Assembly (NCBI GenBank): GCA_019096065.1 | Contig: JAGUCH010000002.1 | Span: 6,770,501 to 6,834,500, forward strand | DNA length: 64,000 bases | From: Paracyclopina nana | Lineage: Eukaryota > Arthropoda > Copepoda > Cyclopoida > Cyclopettidae | Reading direction: 5' to 3' | Shown here: positions 1 to 9,189 of the stretch, piece after piece | Numbering within the stretch: position 1 is the first letter of the stretch | How the letters are laid out: each line of letters opens with the position of its first letter | The notes under the pieces: generated by a model | Database searches by the model: none | The model's input: the letters and a program-made list of their open reading frames with translations, nothing else | What the model was told of the DNA's origin: nothing | Made by a program: the position numbers and the translations under genes

Positions 1-387
1 AGCGTCGATGTCACGCATCGCATCTCCCAGAGACCGGCACTCTTCGTTCGTCAACGGAGTCACGTTCATCACATTCACTCCTTGATCTGCCGTCCATTCC
101 CTCAAGTGGGCCTTGATGTCCTGAGCGAACGAGGTGCAGTACACGAAGCACTCCTCCACTCCGGATATCTTGAGGAGCTCCAGAGTGTAGCTGAGAATGG
201 GCCTTCCCGCAAGAGGCAGAAGACACTATGAGGAAAGCGTTGAAAAATTGAAAAAAACCTGAACTCAACATACTCTTGGCGTCGTGATGGTAAGAGGGCC
301 GAACTTGCTGTCGTACGAGTCGGCGATGATGACGGCTAGCACCGTCTCGCCTTTCCGAATGTCACAATTTTCCTTTTGGGATCCCAT
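1..387 (-). CDS. EIF2B5: eIF2B epsilon subunit, N-terminal part (cut by window start)
   Basis: Two exons are visible: 387..274 and 225..1, joined across a 48-bp GT-AG intron (273..226) in phase 0. The product should be the catalytic epsilon subunit of eIF2B, the cytoplasmic exchange factor that reloads eIF2 with GTP. The nucleotidyltransferase-like N-terminus is recognisable: VLAVIIADSYDSKFGPL, then CLLPLAGRPILSYTLELL across the splice, then EECRSLGDAMRDIDA, which fits the RSLGDVLRDVDA region of human EIF2B5. The ATG at 387 is preceded in frame by TGA, so it is the start. About 113 residues are present and the rest lies before the window. The reading is open to base 1. Confidence 0.88.
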
Positions 388-577
388 CGCAGCAGCGGAA
401 TTGCATCAGAGCACAGCAGCATCAACAACATCACCAGTCACCGGCGACGACGAATCGATCTCGACCCCGAGCCAGCGTCGGAGCGGCGCGATTATTAAAA
501 AATTAATTAGGGTGCTTCCATGACCGACCCAGGAGGTCCCCCTATGGTCTCGTTGGGATTTTTTTACCTGATCCCTC

Positions 578-607
578 AGGACTTATACCCCTGGAGGCAT
601 AAGTCCT
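578..607. repeat. Short perfect inverted repeat (hairpin)
   Basis: Nine-base arms AGGACTTAT (578-586) and ATAAGTCCT (599-607) flank a 12-base loop. It may belong to a dispersed element; no function is evident. Confidence 0.6.
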
Positions 608-639
608 CCTACCATAACAGGTTTTTATTTTACTTTTTA

Positions 640-715
640 AGTTTTTTAGATTTTTTAGGTTTTATAGATTTTTTTGGATTTTTTAGGTTTTATAGATTTT
701 TTTTGGATTTTTTGG
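640..715. repeat. T-rich tandem repeat
   Basis: The unit 'ttttttaggttttatagatt' plus 'tttttggat' occurs twice in a row with small length differences, inside a longer run of T and TTTTAG words. It looks like simple-sequence expansion. Confidence 0.6.
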
Positions 716-2156
716 GCCGCCGAGTTATTTTTGAAAGTTTCGCCCGCGGCTTTACCGCCGGATCACTACCCGATCACCATAAGTATGATACCGGTAATGA
801 TACCGGCGATAAAGAGGACCCAATGAATGACCCCCCCGCGCCAGCGAGAGAGGTCATTCAGGGCCTCCAAGGCCGCCACCGACCTCTTGAGGAAGCTCCG
901 GTGGAGCTTCCGCCAAGGGTAGGCAATTTGGACCGCAATTACGGTTGCAAACTGCCTGGTGGCGAGCCTTGAAAAACGCCGCGTTAACTTATTTAAGTTA
1001 AACATTTTGAAAAATTACTAAAAGTTTTGAAAAAATGGAGGAAAACCCGAAAAATGAGAAATCAGGGAAGTGAGAGGGGCTAAAGGGGGGCTTAAGGGGG
1101 GTTAAGAGAGGCTATGGGGAGCTAGAGGGGGGTTAGAGGGGTAATAAGGGGCGAGGAAGGGATAAAAGTCTGGGATTACAAAGATTTAAAAGGGCTTCGA
1201 CTACTTCCGGTTTTACTTCCGGTTTAAAATTGAATCAGAAAATTTGTTAAATCAAAGCCTTAGATTTGATTTTAGGGGGGCCTAGGGGGTTAAGGTCAGA
1301 GCCCAGAGGGCAAGGACCAAGGTGGGAATGGGGGGATTTAGTTGAGGGAGGGCTTAGATTAAAATTTCAAAAAGTTAAAATAATTATAAAATGGCGGACT
1401 TAAAATTTGGGCTTTTTTTTTTTGGTTACCTACCTTTTTTTATGGAGATTGAGGCACTAGTTGGCCGGCTAGAGATGCGGCCGAGGTGTTGGAAGAGTTG
1501 AGGAAGAGATGCGATCTAAAAAGATCGGGTTTGACGGGTTGAAAGTCGACGAAAAGTTGAGAGGGTTGAGGTGACAAACGTTGACTTCGAGGGTCACTGG
1601 AGAACTGCCACGTCACCCTCCCAAGAGCCCTTTTATACCTTTTGGTCGGCTCCGCCAGCAGGCCCAGCGGAGCCGCCTGAGGGCCCAGCAGTGGGCCTAG
1701 GACGCCGAGCGTCGTTTCCGTGGGCCTTTCGAAAAAGTTCGAACTCAACTTTTTTCGCTTTTTCGCCACCAATTATTGAGAAACTTGGCAAGTGGGAGTG
1801 ATATCTAATGCATTTTGAAAAACAATTGAAGATGCTGCGATTTATTGAGGAAATTTGAAAAAAATGCGAACAAAAAGCCGGCCGTCTTATTTTCGATCCA
1901 CCAATTCCGGTATTGCGTCATAAAAATGCCCGATCGATTTGGCGCCTTTTTTAGTAGGCCGTATACTGTTACAATGGGCCTAGTAAGGAAACTCAAAGTC
2001 GAATATCTCGGCCATTTTACAACCAATCCAAGTCAAATTTGGAGCAAATGTCTGAAATATATTCATTTTTCGACTGAGAGCTTCAGAGCAGCTGCCTGAG
2101 AGAAAAAAGCTGATAAGTTCTAGAATAATATTTTCCTAGAATCAAATCGATCCGCA

Positions 2157-2505
2157 CATCCTTTCATGAGGGTTGAATCAAATCGAAGTGCCTGTATCTC
2201 TGCCAATACTTCACGCAGCAAAATGAACCTTACTTGGTTGGAAAGCTCAGATATCCTCCGTTTCGATGTTGATGCTCACTTGTCTTCTTCGTGCACAGGT
2301 CGCTGCAAAATTGAAGAAAATGAAAAAAGTGCGACTTCAGGCTAAGTGAAATTCAATTGCTTCTATCTCCGCCAATACTTCACGTAGAAGAAAGAACCTT
2401 ACATGGTTGGAAAGCTCAGTTGTTGGCGGTTTCAATGACGATCATGACTTGCCTTAGACATGCACAGATCGCCGTCAAAGTGGCAGAAACTGACTGAAGT
2501 AAGCC
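2157..2505. repeat. Two diverged tandem copies of a ~170-bp repeat
   Basis: Copy A (about 2160-2340) and copy B (about 2341-2505) share 'gccaatacttcacg', 'gaaccttac.tggttggaa', 'aaagctcag' and a later 'gca.agatcgc'-like block in the same order. The repeat lies just upstream of the SLC25A46 gene, in its promoter or leader region. Confidence 0.65.
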
Positions 2506-2687
2506 TCGTTTTTCGAAAAGTGAAATAGCGTAAAACTGAGCTTGATAATTCCGAATCTTTCGCCGTAAATCAAACGACGACAGTGAAATTGGCAACCCCA
2601 AGGCTGAATTTGTGTGTACCAGTGTCGATGAGAGTCCTTGCTTTGAGACGCACGGAACCTCTCATAATTTCAGTAAACAAAGGAAAA

Positions 2688-4037
2688 ATGGCCGGATTGG
2701 AAGACTTCTATCCCGAACTCAGAGGCAAATTTGAGCCGTCGAGGCCGAATAATATGGCCGTAAATAGTGATTACTATGAGCGCCCATCGTCGGGGCCTCC
2801 ATCGGGATCCATGAGAAAGCCTTGGGAGGCAACTCAAGATCTATTCAGACCCGGTTCTTCATCAACTCCGAAAACAGGCCGAGTGCCGTTGCACGTAGAA
2901 AAGCCCCCTCGTCTCGTGACAGCTGCGGACGACGAAAATGGGGCCCTTTCCTCGGAAATACACGACACTGACCACTATGCCACCTTGGGACTGGGTGCGG
3001 TTGGCCTGGTATTGCAGAATATAGTTGCTCACCCGTTTGTTGTGTTGAGGCGTCAATGTCAGGTGTCATCCGAATGTTATCGTCACCATCGCACTCCCAT
3101 CACTCTGATTCCAATTGTAGTCACCATGTATCGGCATCAGGGCTTGTCTAGCATCTGGAAAGGTCTTGGCAGTGCGCTTACTGTCCGAGGCTTGGTACTT
3201 GCCGTCGAAGATTGCACCGGCAAATTCACTCCTTGGCCAACTACTGTGGACTCATCCAGTTCGCTGAGAATGCTCGGGCAACATTTACTGCTGAAGGCTG
3301 TCAGTCAAGCCTTGGTGGTTCCATTCTTCTCTGCCAGCCTTGTGGAGTCTGTGCAAAGCGACATTGCCAGTGAAAAGCCGGGAATATTTGATTTCTTCAA
3401 AGAGGGACTCCTGCGACTGGGACCTCAGTCGGGCTCTAGAACGCTGCCGATGTGGTTGCTAATACCACCTACAGTCGTTCATTCTCTGGTGCACTACATG
3501 ATCAGCACGATTGTCAAGACTGTGAGTGGGAAAATACTACGCGTTCGGCATCGAGCTATTCAGGAGCGACGAGGAGCCATCAGCAAGCCATCTGGATTCC
3601 CTCCTGGTCTGTCTCAGTACAGAGAGCAAATGTCTTCTGTCATTGGGTTCCTCGTGGCCGACGTCATGCTCTATCCTATAGAGACAGTTTTGCAGCGGCT
3701 GCACCTCCAAGGCACTCGAACAATCATCGACAGCCTGGACACTGGGCGAGAAGTGGTTCCCATCATCACCCGATATGAAGGCTTCGCCGACTGTTTTCAC
3801 TCAATCGTTAGCGAAGAGGGTGTGTCAGGCCTTTTTAAAGGCTTCGGAGCGCTGATGCTGCAATATGCGGTTCAAATAGCTCTGCTGCGACTTAGCTTTT
3901 TCTCTATTAGGGAAGTGCTGCGTCTCCTTAACAACTCCAGCGACATGCCGCCCATTCCCAAGGAATACCTGGACATGCACACGCCAGAAGTCAGACCGAA
4001 GGATCCAATGATTAGCAAACTTAAACTAGACACATAA
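2688..4037 (+). CDS. SLC25A46: SLC25A46-like mitochondrial outer-membrane carrier-fold protein
   Basis: This is a 449-aa open frame in one exon. SLC25A46 is an atypical mitochondrial carrier family member in the outer membrane, linked to fission/fusion balance and lipid transfer. The match to human is clear in two blocks: NIVAHPFVVLRRQCQVSS (human ENVLAHPCIVLRRQCQV) and LHLQGTRTIIDSLDTG (human LHIQGTRTIIDNTDLG), followed by YEGFADCFHSIVSEEGVSGL. The N-terminal ~125 residues are polar and disordered, as in the family, and total length is near the human 418. The start is taken as 2688 because 'ataatttcag' 15 bases upstream looks like a splice acceptor, implying a leader intron. The frame also stays open to an upstream ATG at 2583. 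The gene ends 20 bp from the stop of the opposing gene. Confidence 0.9.
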   Translation: MAGLEDFYPELRGKFEPSRPNNMAVNSDYYERPSSGPPSGSMRKPWEATQDLFRPGSSSTPKTGRVPLHVEKPPRLVTAADDENGALSSEIHDTDHYATLGLGAVGLVLQNIVAHPFVVLRRQCQVSSECYRHHRTPITLIPIVVTMYRHQGLSSIWKGLGSALTVRGLVLAVEDCTGKFTPWPTTVDSSSSLRMLGQHLLLKAVSQALVVPFFSASLVESVQSDIASEKPGIFDFFKEGLLRLGPQSGSRTLPMWLLIPPTVVHSLVHYMISTIVKTVSGKILRVRHRAIQERRGAISKPSGFPPGLSQYREQMSSVIGFLVADVMLYPIETVLQRLHLQGTRTIIDSLDTGREVVPIITRYEGFADCFHSIVSEEGVSGLFKGFGALMLQYAVQIALLRLSFFSIREVLRLLNNSSDMPPIPKEYLDMHTPEVRPKDPMISKLKLDT

Positions 4038-4057
4038 AAATTTATTGGTCCTTAAGC

Positions 4058-6541
4058 TTAATTGAACGAAAGGTCGAAATCTTCGATTTCACTGAAGTGA
4101 GATGTCTGCAAAGAGGCCCATCTGTCCAATTCACGACTCTGAAAAAGCAAAACGTTATTTTTCACGAATGAGCGACTCAACTATTAGCAAAATGTGCACC
4201 TTTTTTGTGCCTTTTTTGATCGGGGAGGTGGTCACAGAAGTGTTCAGCGGTGCCTTTGTGTAGGTTTTAGATACATTGCAGGCTCTTTTTTTCGGGCTGT
4301 CCGCCTCGACATTTTCATCACTTCCTGAGCTGGAAAGGCAAAAAAGAAACGTGTATAAAAGTACAAAGAGAATTAGAAGGAGTCTTGCCTGAGAGGCGCT
4401 GCTTTCTTCCTCGTGGCTTTGACCTGCTTTTTGCCCCCTTCCACATGTTCATAAATTAGGGTTTGCTTCTTTGCTTTGGTTATATTGGTCACTGTCTTGA
4501 GAGGTCGCTTCTTGTCCTTGTTATTTACCTTGTTCGCTCCGGCAACGCCCTCTTTTTCCACACACTCAACCACTTTGGACGCCTCTTCGCCTGTCATATC
4601 TTGATGGTGCTCTATCTGTTCAAGTGTCTCCGGGTTCTCCTCATTCTCAGCGCTGAGGATATCATTGAATAGGCTCACTTCCATTTTTGAGTCGCTCTTC
4701 GAAGAGCTGTCAAGGCTGGAAATCGGCTTGCAAATTTTGTTCACCGAATACTTGGACCTGTACAAAGGATTGACAGGTTTGGGAACTGGCATTTTGAACT
4801 CCAACCTGAAGGGCTTGTCAGTTTTCAATGGTGCCTCGACAGTGCTCGATATCATTGATGGTGTAGTGGGATTGGCAATAGAAGTAGAACTGCTAATGCG
4901 AGTCATGTTCGTCATAGAGGAGCGGGTGGGAGACAAGAGCAAGTGCTGGTTCTTGCTGATTGTATTGGGTACTTTGACGACAGGCGAAAATCCGATCAGG
5001 CTTTCATTCTCGTTCGCCTCACTTTCACTGCTGTCTTCGAAGCCAAAACACTTTTTGAGTAGCTCTTCTTTTGAAGGCGGAGGATGCGACTTGGACGCAT
5101 CTTCAAGCCTAGGCGTAGATGCTTTCCTATCCTGCATAAACTTACTGATATGCTTCGCAACCACTGGAGTAGTGTATCGCTTTGGATCGACTGACGGAAT
5201 TTCATCCGCTTCAAAGACATCTTGAGCATGTTCCTCATTGCCAGGGGTGCAGCTAGGATCAATATTTTGATAAGTAGATGCCGTCGGGAAATTGCGCGGA
5301 GAAACGGAATTTGCTTCAATTTGATCTCTAGGTGAACTAGTCGTCCGCTCGTGGCTTTTGGGCGCCCGCATGGATGGCTGTTTAGGAGTCCAAGTCAGTG
5401 ACAAGGAATTGGGACCAGAAAGTTTCCGAGAAGATACGGACGGGACTTGCATCGACTCCTTTTGACAAGATGGCGCTGGAGCTTTGTTTGCATAATCATT
5501 AGAAGTTTCAAGGTTTTTCATTTGCTTGAGGACTGGAACTACCGCGTTCTTCTTGCTCGAACCAAATGTCAAAATGATGTTTGCTTTCTGCTTCCTCGGT
5601 TTGCGTTTCTTGGCAATTGTTTTCTTAGCTTTTTTAGCATCTTTCGAGGTTTTTTCATCCGAGGACAGAAATATTTCATCGTAAGGGTCATCATCTGCTT
5701 TTTTTCGAGTAGGCTTTGCACATTCCACCTTATCAACAGGCGTGGTTTTTTGCATATATATTGGTACCTTTTTCTGCAACGACCTCTCACTTCTGGTCAT
5801 GTTGAAAGAGATTTCATCGTCTCCTTCGGATCCATCCAAGCCTGTTGACTTGTTGGCCTGCTTTCCTTTTTTGGCCCTGGGACGTTCAGATTCTAAATTG
5901 TCTGCCTCATCGAGCAATAATTTTGCGATTTCATCCGAGTTTAAGGCTTTCTTGCGAGCTAGCTTCTCTTTTTTGTCATCTCCAGGTGAGCATGCAACCT
6001 CGGGTTTCTTTCGAATCCGCTTAGATGGCTGTTTTTGAGGTGAAGCTGGTAAAATCACTTCTAGGTCCTCTGCAGGAGGGTTGACATTATTGCCAACTCT
6101 CTTGGATCTCTTTGTAGTCCTCAATTGAGCAACTGTTTTGGGCTCCTTTTCTGCTTTTTTATCTCCTTTGGTAGCAGCTCTAGTCTGCCGCTTAGGCCTA
6201 CATTCCGCAACATTTTTCTCTGTGGCATCTTCAGCAACTTGCCCTCTGGTTGCTCGCTTCTTTGGCGAGTGAGGCAAAAGCTCTTCATCGTCTTCCCTTG
6301 GTTGGGTTATGACAGCTTTTTCAAAATTGGATACATCAGTATTGCCCTTTTTTTCCCTTTGCTCAACATTCTTGACCTTCGTTAGCCGGCTTGAAGACTT
6401 CTTGCCGCGAGAAGCCAAGTTATCTTTTGTTTCCAGAGATGGTTTTTTCGAAACTTCCATAAGGTTAGCTTCAGTTCCACCATCCAAGTTTGGAGGACGA
6501 ACTATCCGACCACTCCTTGTTGTCGGTTTTTCACTCATCAT
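4058..6541 (-). CDS. CDCA5 (sororin): Sororin / Dalmatian-type sister-chromatid cohesion protein
   Basis: Exons 6541..4389, 4329..4200 and 4138..4058 give 787 aa. Sororin stabilises cohesin on replicated chromatin by opposing Wapl at Pds5. Two diagnostic motifs are visible. One is CFGFE with SPVV about 20 residues later, like human CFGFEGLL..GVSPVV, the FGF motif thought to bind Pds5. The other is the extreme C-terminus ELDRWASLQTSHFSEIEDFDL, matching human ELDEWAAAMNAEFEAAEQFDLL. The remainder is Lys/Ser/Pro-rich and disordered, starting with a TRSGR element like the vertebrate N-terminus. It is three times longer than vertebrate sororin and nearer the insect Dalmatian size. Intron 1 (4388..4332 region) uses a GC donor (CAG|GCAAGA); intron 2 begins GTGCAC. 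The start is the first ATG of MMSEK; the upstream frame has no ATG. Confidence 0.85.
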
Positions 6542-7096
6542 GGACAAGTAATCAGGCACTGTCTTTTCTCTGTTACTCAATTTTAATTTGGCAGGTCCGA
6601 AATTCTCATCAAAACATTCCAAATCTGCCCGCCAAAATGGGCGACGCAAAAAAAAAAATCGAAATATTTTTCAAGCAGTCTTGCAACTTGAGTGGCAGCG
6701 ATTGGAGTAATAGAAATGCAATTTTTGAGTAAATATGGCCTCCGATTTCAGTGGTAAGACGCTGCAACATGTTTTTGTTTAAAATATGTAAGTTTATCGG
6801 GCAGGACTGACCATATCTTTTTATGGCATAGATTTGCCTGGTCGCTCAATAAAATTGCACTATTCTGCGGCCATCATGAATCATCATAATAATTTTGAAT
6901 CATTGATTAGTCACCTCAATTTATCATTATTTTCAGGCTTCTTTAAAACAACAGAATTTCCTCGAAACTTGAAAAGCTAGCTGACTCGACCTCCCAATTT
7001 GAACGAGCTGCAAAGCAGCGGGAAACCAAGCAATTCAAATTTGTCAACTGGCATTTTATGATTTTTTATCGCTGCATGACTCAGAAACGAATAAAG
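6542..7096. promoter_or_regulatory. Shared head-to-head promoter region, sororin and HPF1
   Basis: These 555 bp separate the start codons of two divergent genes. The stretch is AT-rich, with an A-run at 6650-6659 that falls in the sororin leader. I see no TATA box in either direction. It presumably holds both promoters. Confidence 0.5.
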
Positions 7097-8455
7097 ATGC
7101 CGGTTGAATCGAAAGGAACACCCAAGGCTATCTCTCTCGGAGATGAAGGTGACAAGCAAGACTTCAGGCAAATGTGCAAGTATGGGGAAGAGTGCTACCA
7201 GAAAAATCCCATGCATCACCAAAAGTTTCGCCACCCCAAAATTGTAGCTAAAGATGAGAAGCCTCCGGTTGATGAAAAAAAGGTGCACGATGACGAGCTC
7301 ATCGATGAAAAGGAAGTGGAACCCACAGCCAAAAGAGCCAAAATTGACGACACAAATGAGCCTTCTCCCATAAAGGCCGATGTTGAAGAAGCGGTAGTTG
7401 CGGTCCCCTCTCCTCCGAACGTTGAAGTAAAGGAAGCTGAAGAAATCTCTGAGGAAGTGCCCCCTTTTGCAGAATGGCCCAAGAATCTCATTGAATCAGT
7501 GGAGCAGAAGTTCCTCACCAAAATGCCCAAGGATTTCATGTCGTTTTGGGAATTCTGCAAAGGCGTAAACAGAGACAATCCTCGCGAAGCTCTCATTCAA
7601 TGTGGACTTAAGTTGGTTGGGCCCTTTGATATTTTGGCTGGTGACGAGTTCACAAGCACCAAGTTGAACGACTACCTGTGTCATTATCGTTACTATCGAG
7701 ATCCGCCAGAGTTCCAAACTGTCATCGCCAGCAACGATGAGGAGGCCAGCAATTTTCACATAGGCTATTTCCGTGACGATCCCAAGGAAGTACCTGTCTT
7801 TGTGGCCGCTCTCGGTGGCTCCAAAGGAAGCTCTGAGTATGACAGCAATAAATTTGTGCTAATGGGCGACAACCTCTTCGCTGCAGTTTACTTGCACATC
7901 GGGCAGATTTACAACAAGGTTGACACTTTCCGGATGACATTCCTGCAGAAGCTGAAAGAGAAGTTGCATGTGTATGCCTCAATGAAGAACCAAGATGAGA
8001 CTTTCAGCCTGGAGGCAAAGACGACCTCGATGAAATGCCGTGACAAAAAGAAAGTTGCCACCACATTTCATGGAGCAGGACTTGTGGTACCCTACAACAA
8101 AGAGACTCAAGTGGGATACCGCGAATTACCCGAGACCAATGCCAGCCTCAAGAAGATGTTTGACAAGATCGTTGCTGCTGACAAATCCGGTGACAAGGAT
8201 GCAAGGAACATGGCTTTTGACGATTTGCATGAGCTCATCACCAATGTGCAATTCGCTAATGATGAGGGAGATCCGGGACAGGGCCTAGAGCTGGGCCTTG
8301 ATTTGCTCGTTCATGGTGGCGACTGCTTCAATTCAACCATCAGGCACTTGCTGGGCGTTGCATATGGTCTGGTTGATAGGGATTCGTTCGCTAAGATTGC
8401 TAATGCACACTTGAACCGACGCAGAGAAGGTGTCACTTGCTTCAAAGCTCAGTAA
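7097..8455 (+). CDS. HPF1: Histone PARylation factor 1 with N-terminal PBZ zinc finger
   Basis: This is a single-exon frame of 452 aa. HPF1 binds PARP1/2 in the nucleus and completes the active site for serine ADP-ribosylation during DNA-damage signalling. Residues ~18-45 form a PBZ finger (MCKYGEECYQKNPMHHQKF), a poly(ADP-ribose) reader. After an acidic linker, the HPF1 fold starts near residue 130, with matches such as LVGPFDILAG, YRDPPEFQTVI, TFHGAGLVVPYNKE and VGYRELPET. The catalytic helper glutamate (human E284) is retained in FANDEGDPGQGLELG. Human HPF1 lacks the PBZ; insect proteins carry it. Two in-frame ATGs lie upstream (7058, 7076); 7097 was chosen by context. AATAAA (8454-8459) overlaps the stop codon. 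Confidence 0.92.
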   Translation: MPVESKGTPKAISLGDEGDKQDFRQMCKYGEECYQKNPMHHQKFRHPKIVAKDEKPPVDEKKVHDDELIDEKEVEPTAKRAKIDDTNEPSPIKADVEEAVVAVPSPPNVEVKEAEEISEEVPPFAEWPKNLIESVEQKFLTKMPKDFMSFWEFCKGVNRDNPREALIQCGLKLVGPFDILAGDEFTSTKLNDYLCHYRYYRDPPEFQTVIASNDEEASNFHIGYFRDDPKEVPVFVAALGGSKGSSEYDSNKFVLMGDNLFAAVYLHIGQIYNKVDTFRMTFLQKLKEKLHVYASMKNQDETFSLEAKTTSMKCRDKKKVATTFHGAGLVVPYNKETQVGYRELPETNASLKKMFDKIVAADKSGDKDARNMAFDDLHELITNVQFANDEGDPGQGLELGLDLLVHGGDCFNSTIRHLLGVAYGLVDRDSFAKIANAHLNRRREGVTCFKAQ

Positions 8456-8459
8456 TAAA

Positions 8460-9189
8460 GATCTTTAATTGGCATTTGCGAAATGACGTAGTTGATCACA
8501 CATTGGAAATATCACACACGGTTGCGATGATCACAGCTTTGTTGGTTAGTTCGATCCATGGGATCGACAGGTAGAGTCACCACACGAAGTAGCACCTGCA
8601 ACAGCAAAGTTGGAATGAGACGAGGAAACGGCCAAAGCAGCGAATCGACATCAAATTTAACATCAGTGAATTTTTATCAAGTTGTTCTTTTTATATCAAA
8701 AGTCGGTTGATATTAGAGTCAGGAAAATCATATGAATACATACCTATTTTAGAGAATCTTGGGCTTATTTATACATTTAAGGAATTTCTTTCTTGAGTAG
8801 GGCAGCTGAAGTAAACTTATATATTAAATACTTTACCCTCTTGGCTTTACCCACCTCTTCTCCTAAATTGTATAAGAAGCAACACAGCTAGATTAATAAT
8901 AATAATAATATGAAAATTATTGATTCCGTAACTCAAACTTTTATTACTTGAACAAATATGCTTATTTAGGTTTTTTCACAATATTTTTCACACATACAAG
9001 ATATTATATGGTATGGTATATTAAATTCTTGGATTGAACAACCAAAAGATGGAAACATAGTAGTATTGTAATTTTTAGCTTTAACTTGCTTCAGAATAGA
9101 TAGTAGGGGACCAAGCAGCTATTTTTGTGACATGAGTTACTTAAAAAATCTCTGCATCGAGAAGTAATTGTTAAAGTCGAGTAACATTA
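8460..9189. other. AT-rich gap between convergent genes
   Basis: No coding signal was found. A near-palindrome 'cgatccatgggatcg' lies at ~8552-8566 and a short (taa)n run at ~8893-8908. The right part is presumably the 3' UTR of the minus-strand CCCH gene. Confidence 0.5.

Larger units (their letters stand above)
388..2156. other. Gap with low-complexity sequence, no convincing gene
   Basis: There is a small hairpin at 578-607 (AGGACTTAT paired with ATAAGTCCT), T-rich repeats at 640-715, and purine runs (GGGG-rich) at 1075-1160 and 1275-1340. A 79-codon minus-strand frame (1005..766) has a hydrophobic C-terminus but no homology I recognise. Sequence around 1990-2060 resembles the 'atatctcggccatttt..aacc' type of dispersed repeat and leads into the clearer repeat downstream. 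Confidence 0.5.

Noticed and set aside
766-1005. 79-codon minus-strand frame with hydrophobic C-terminus
   Set aside because: No family likeness, no splice or polyadenylation signals, and it sits in repeat-rich sequence.
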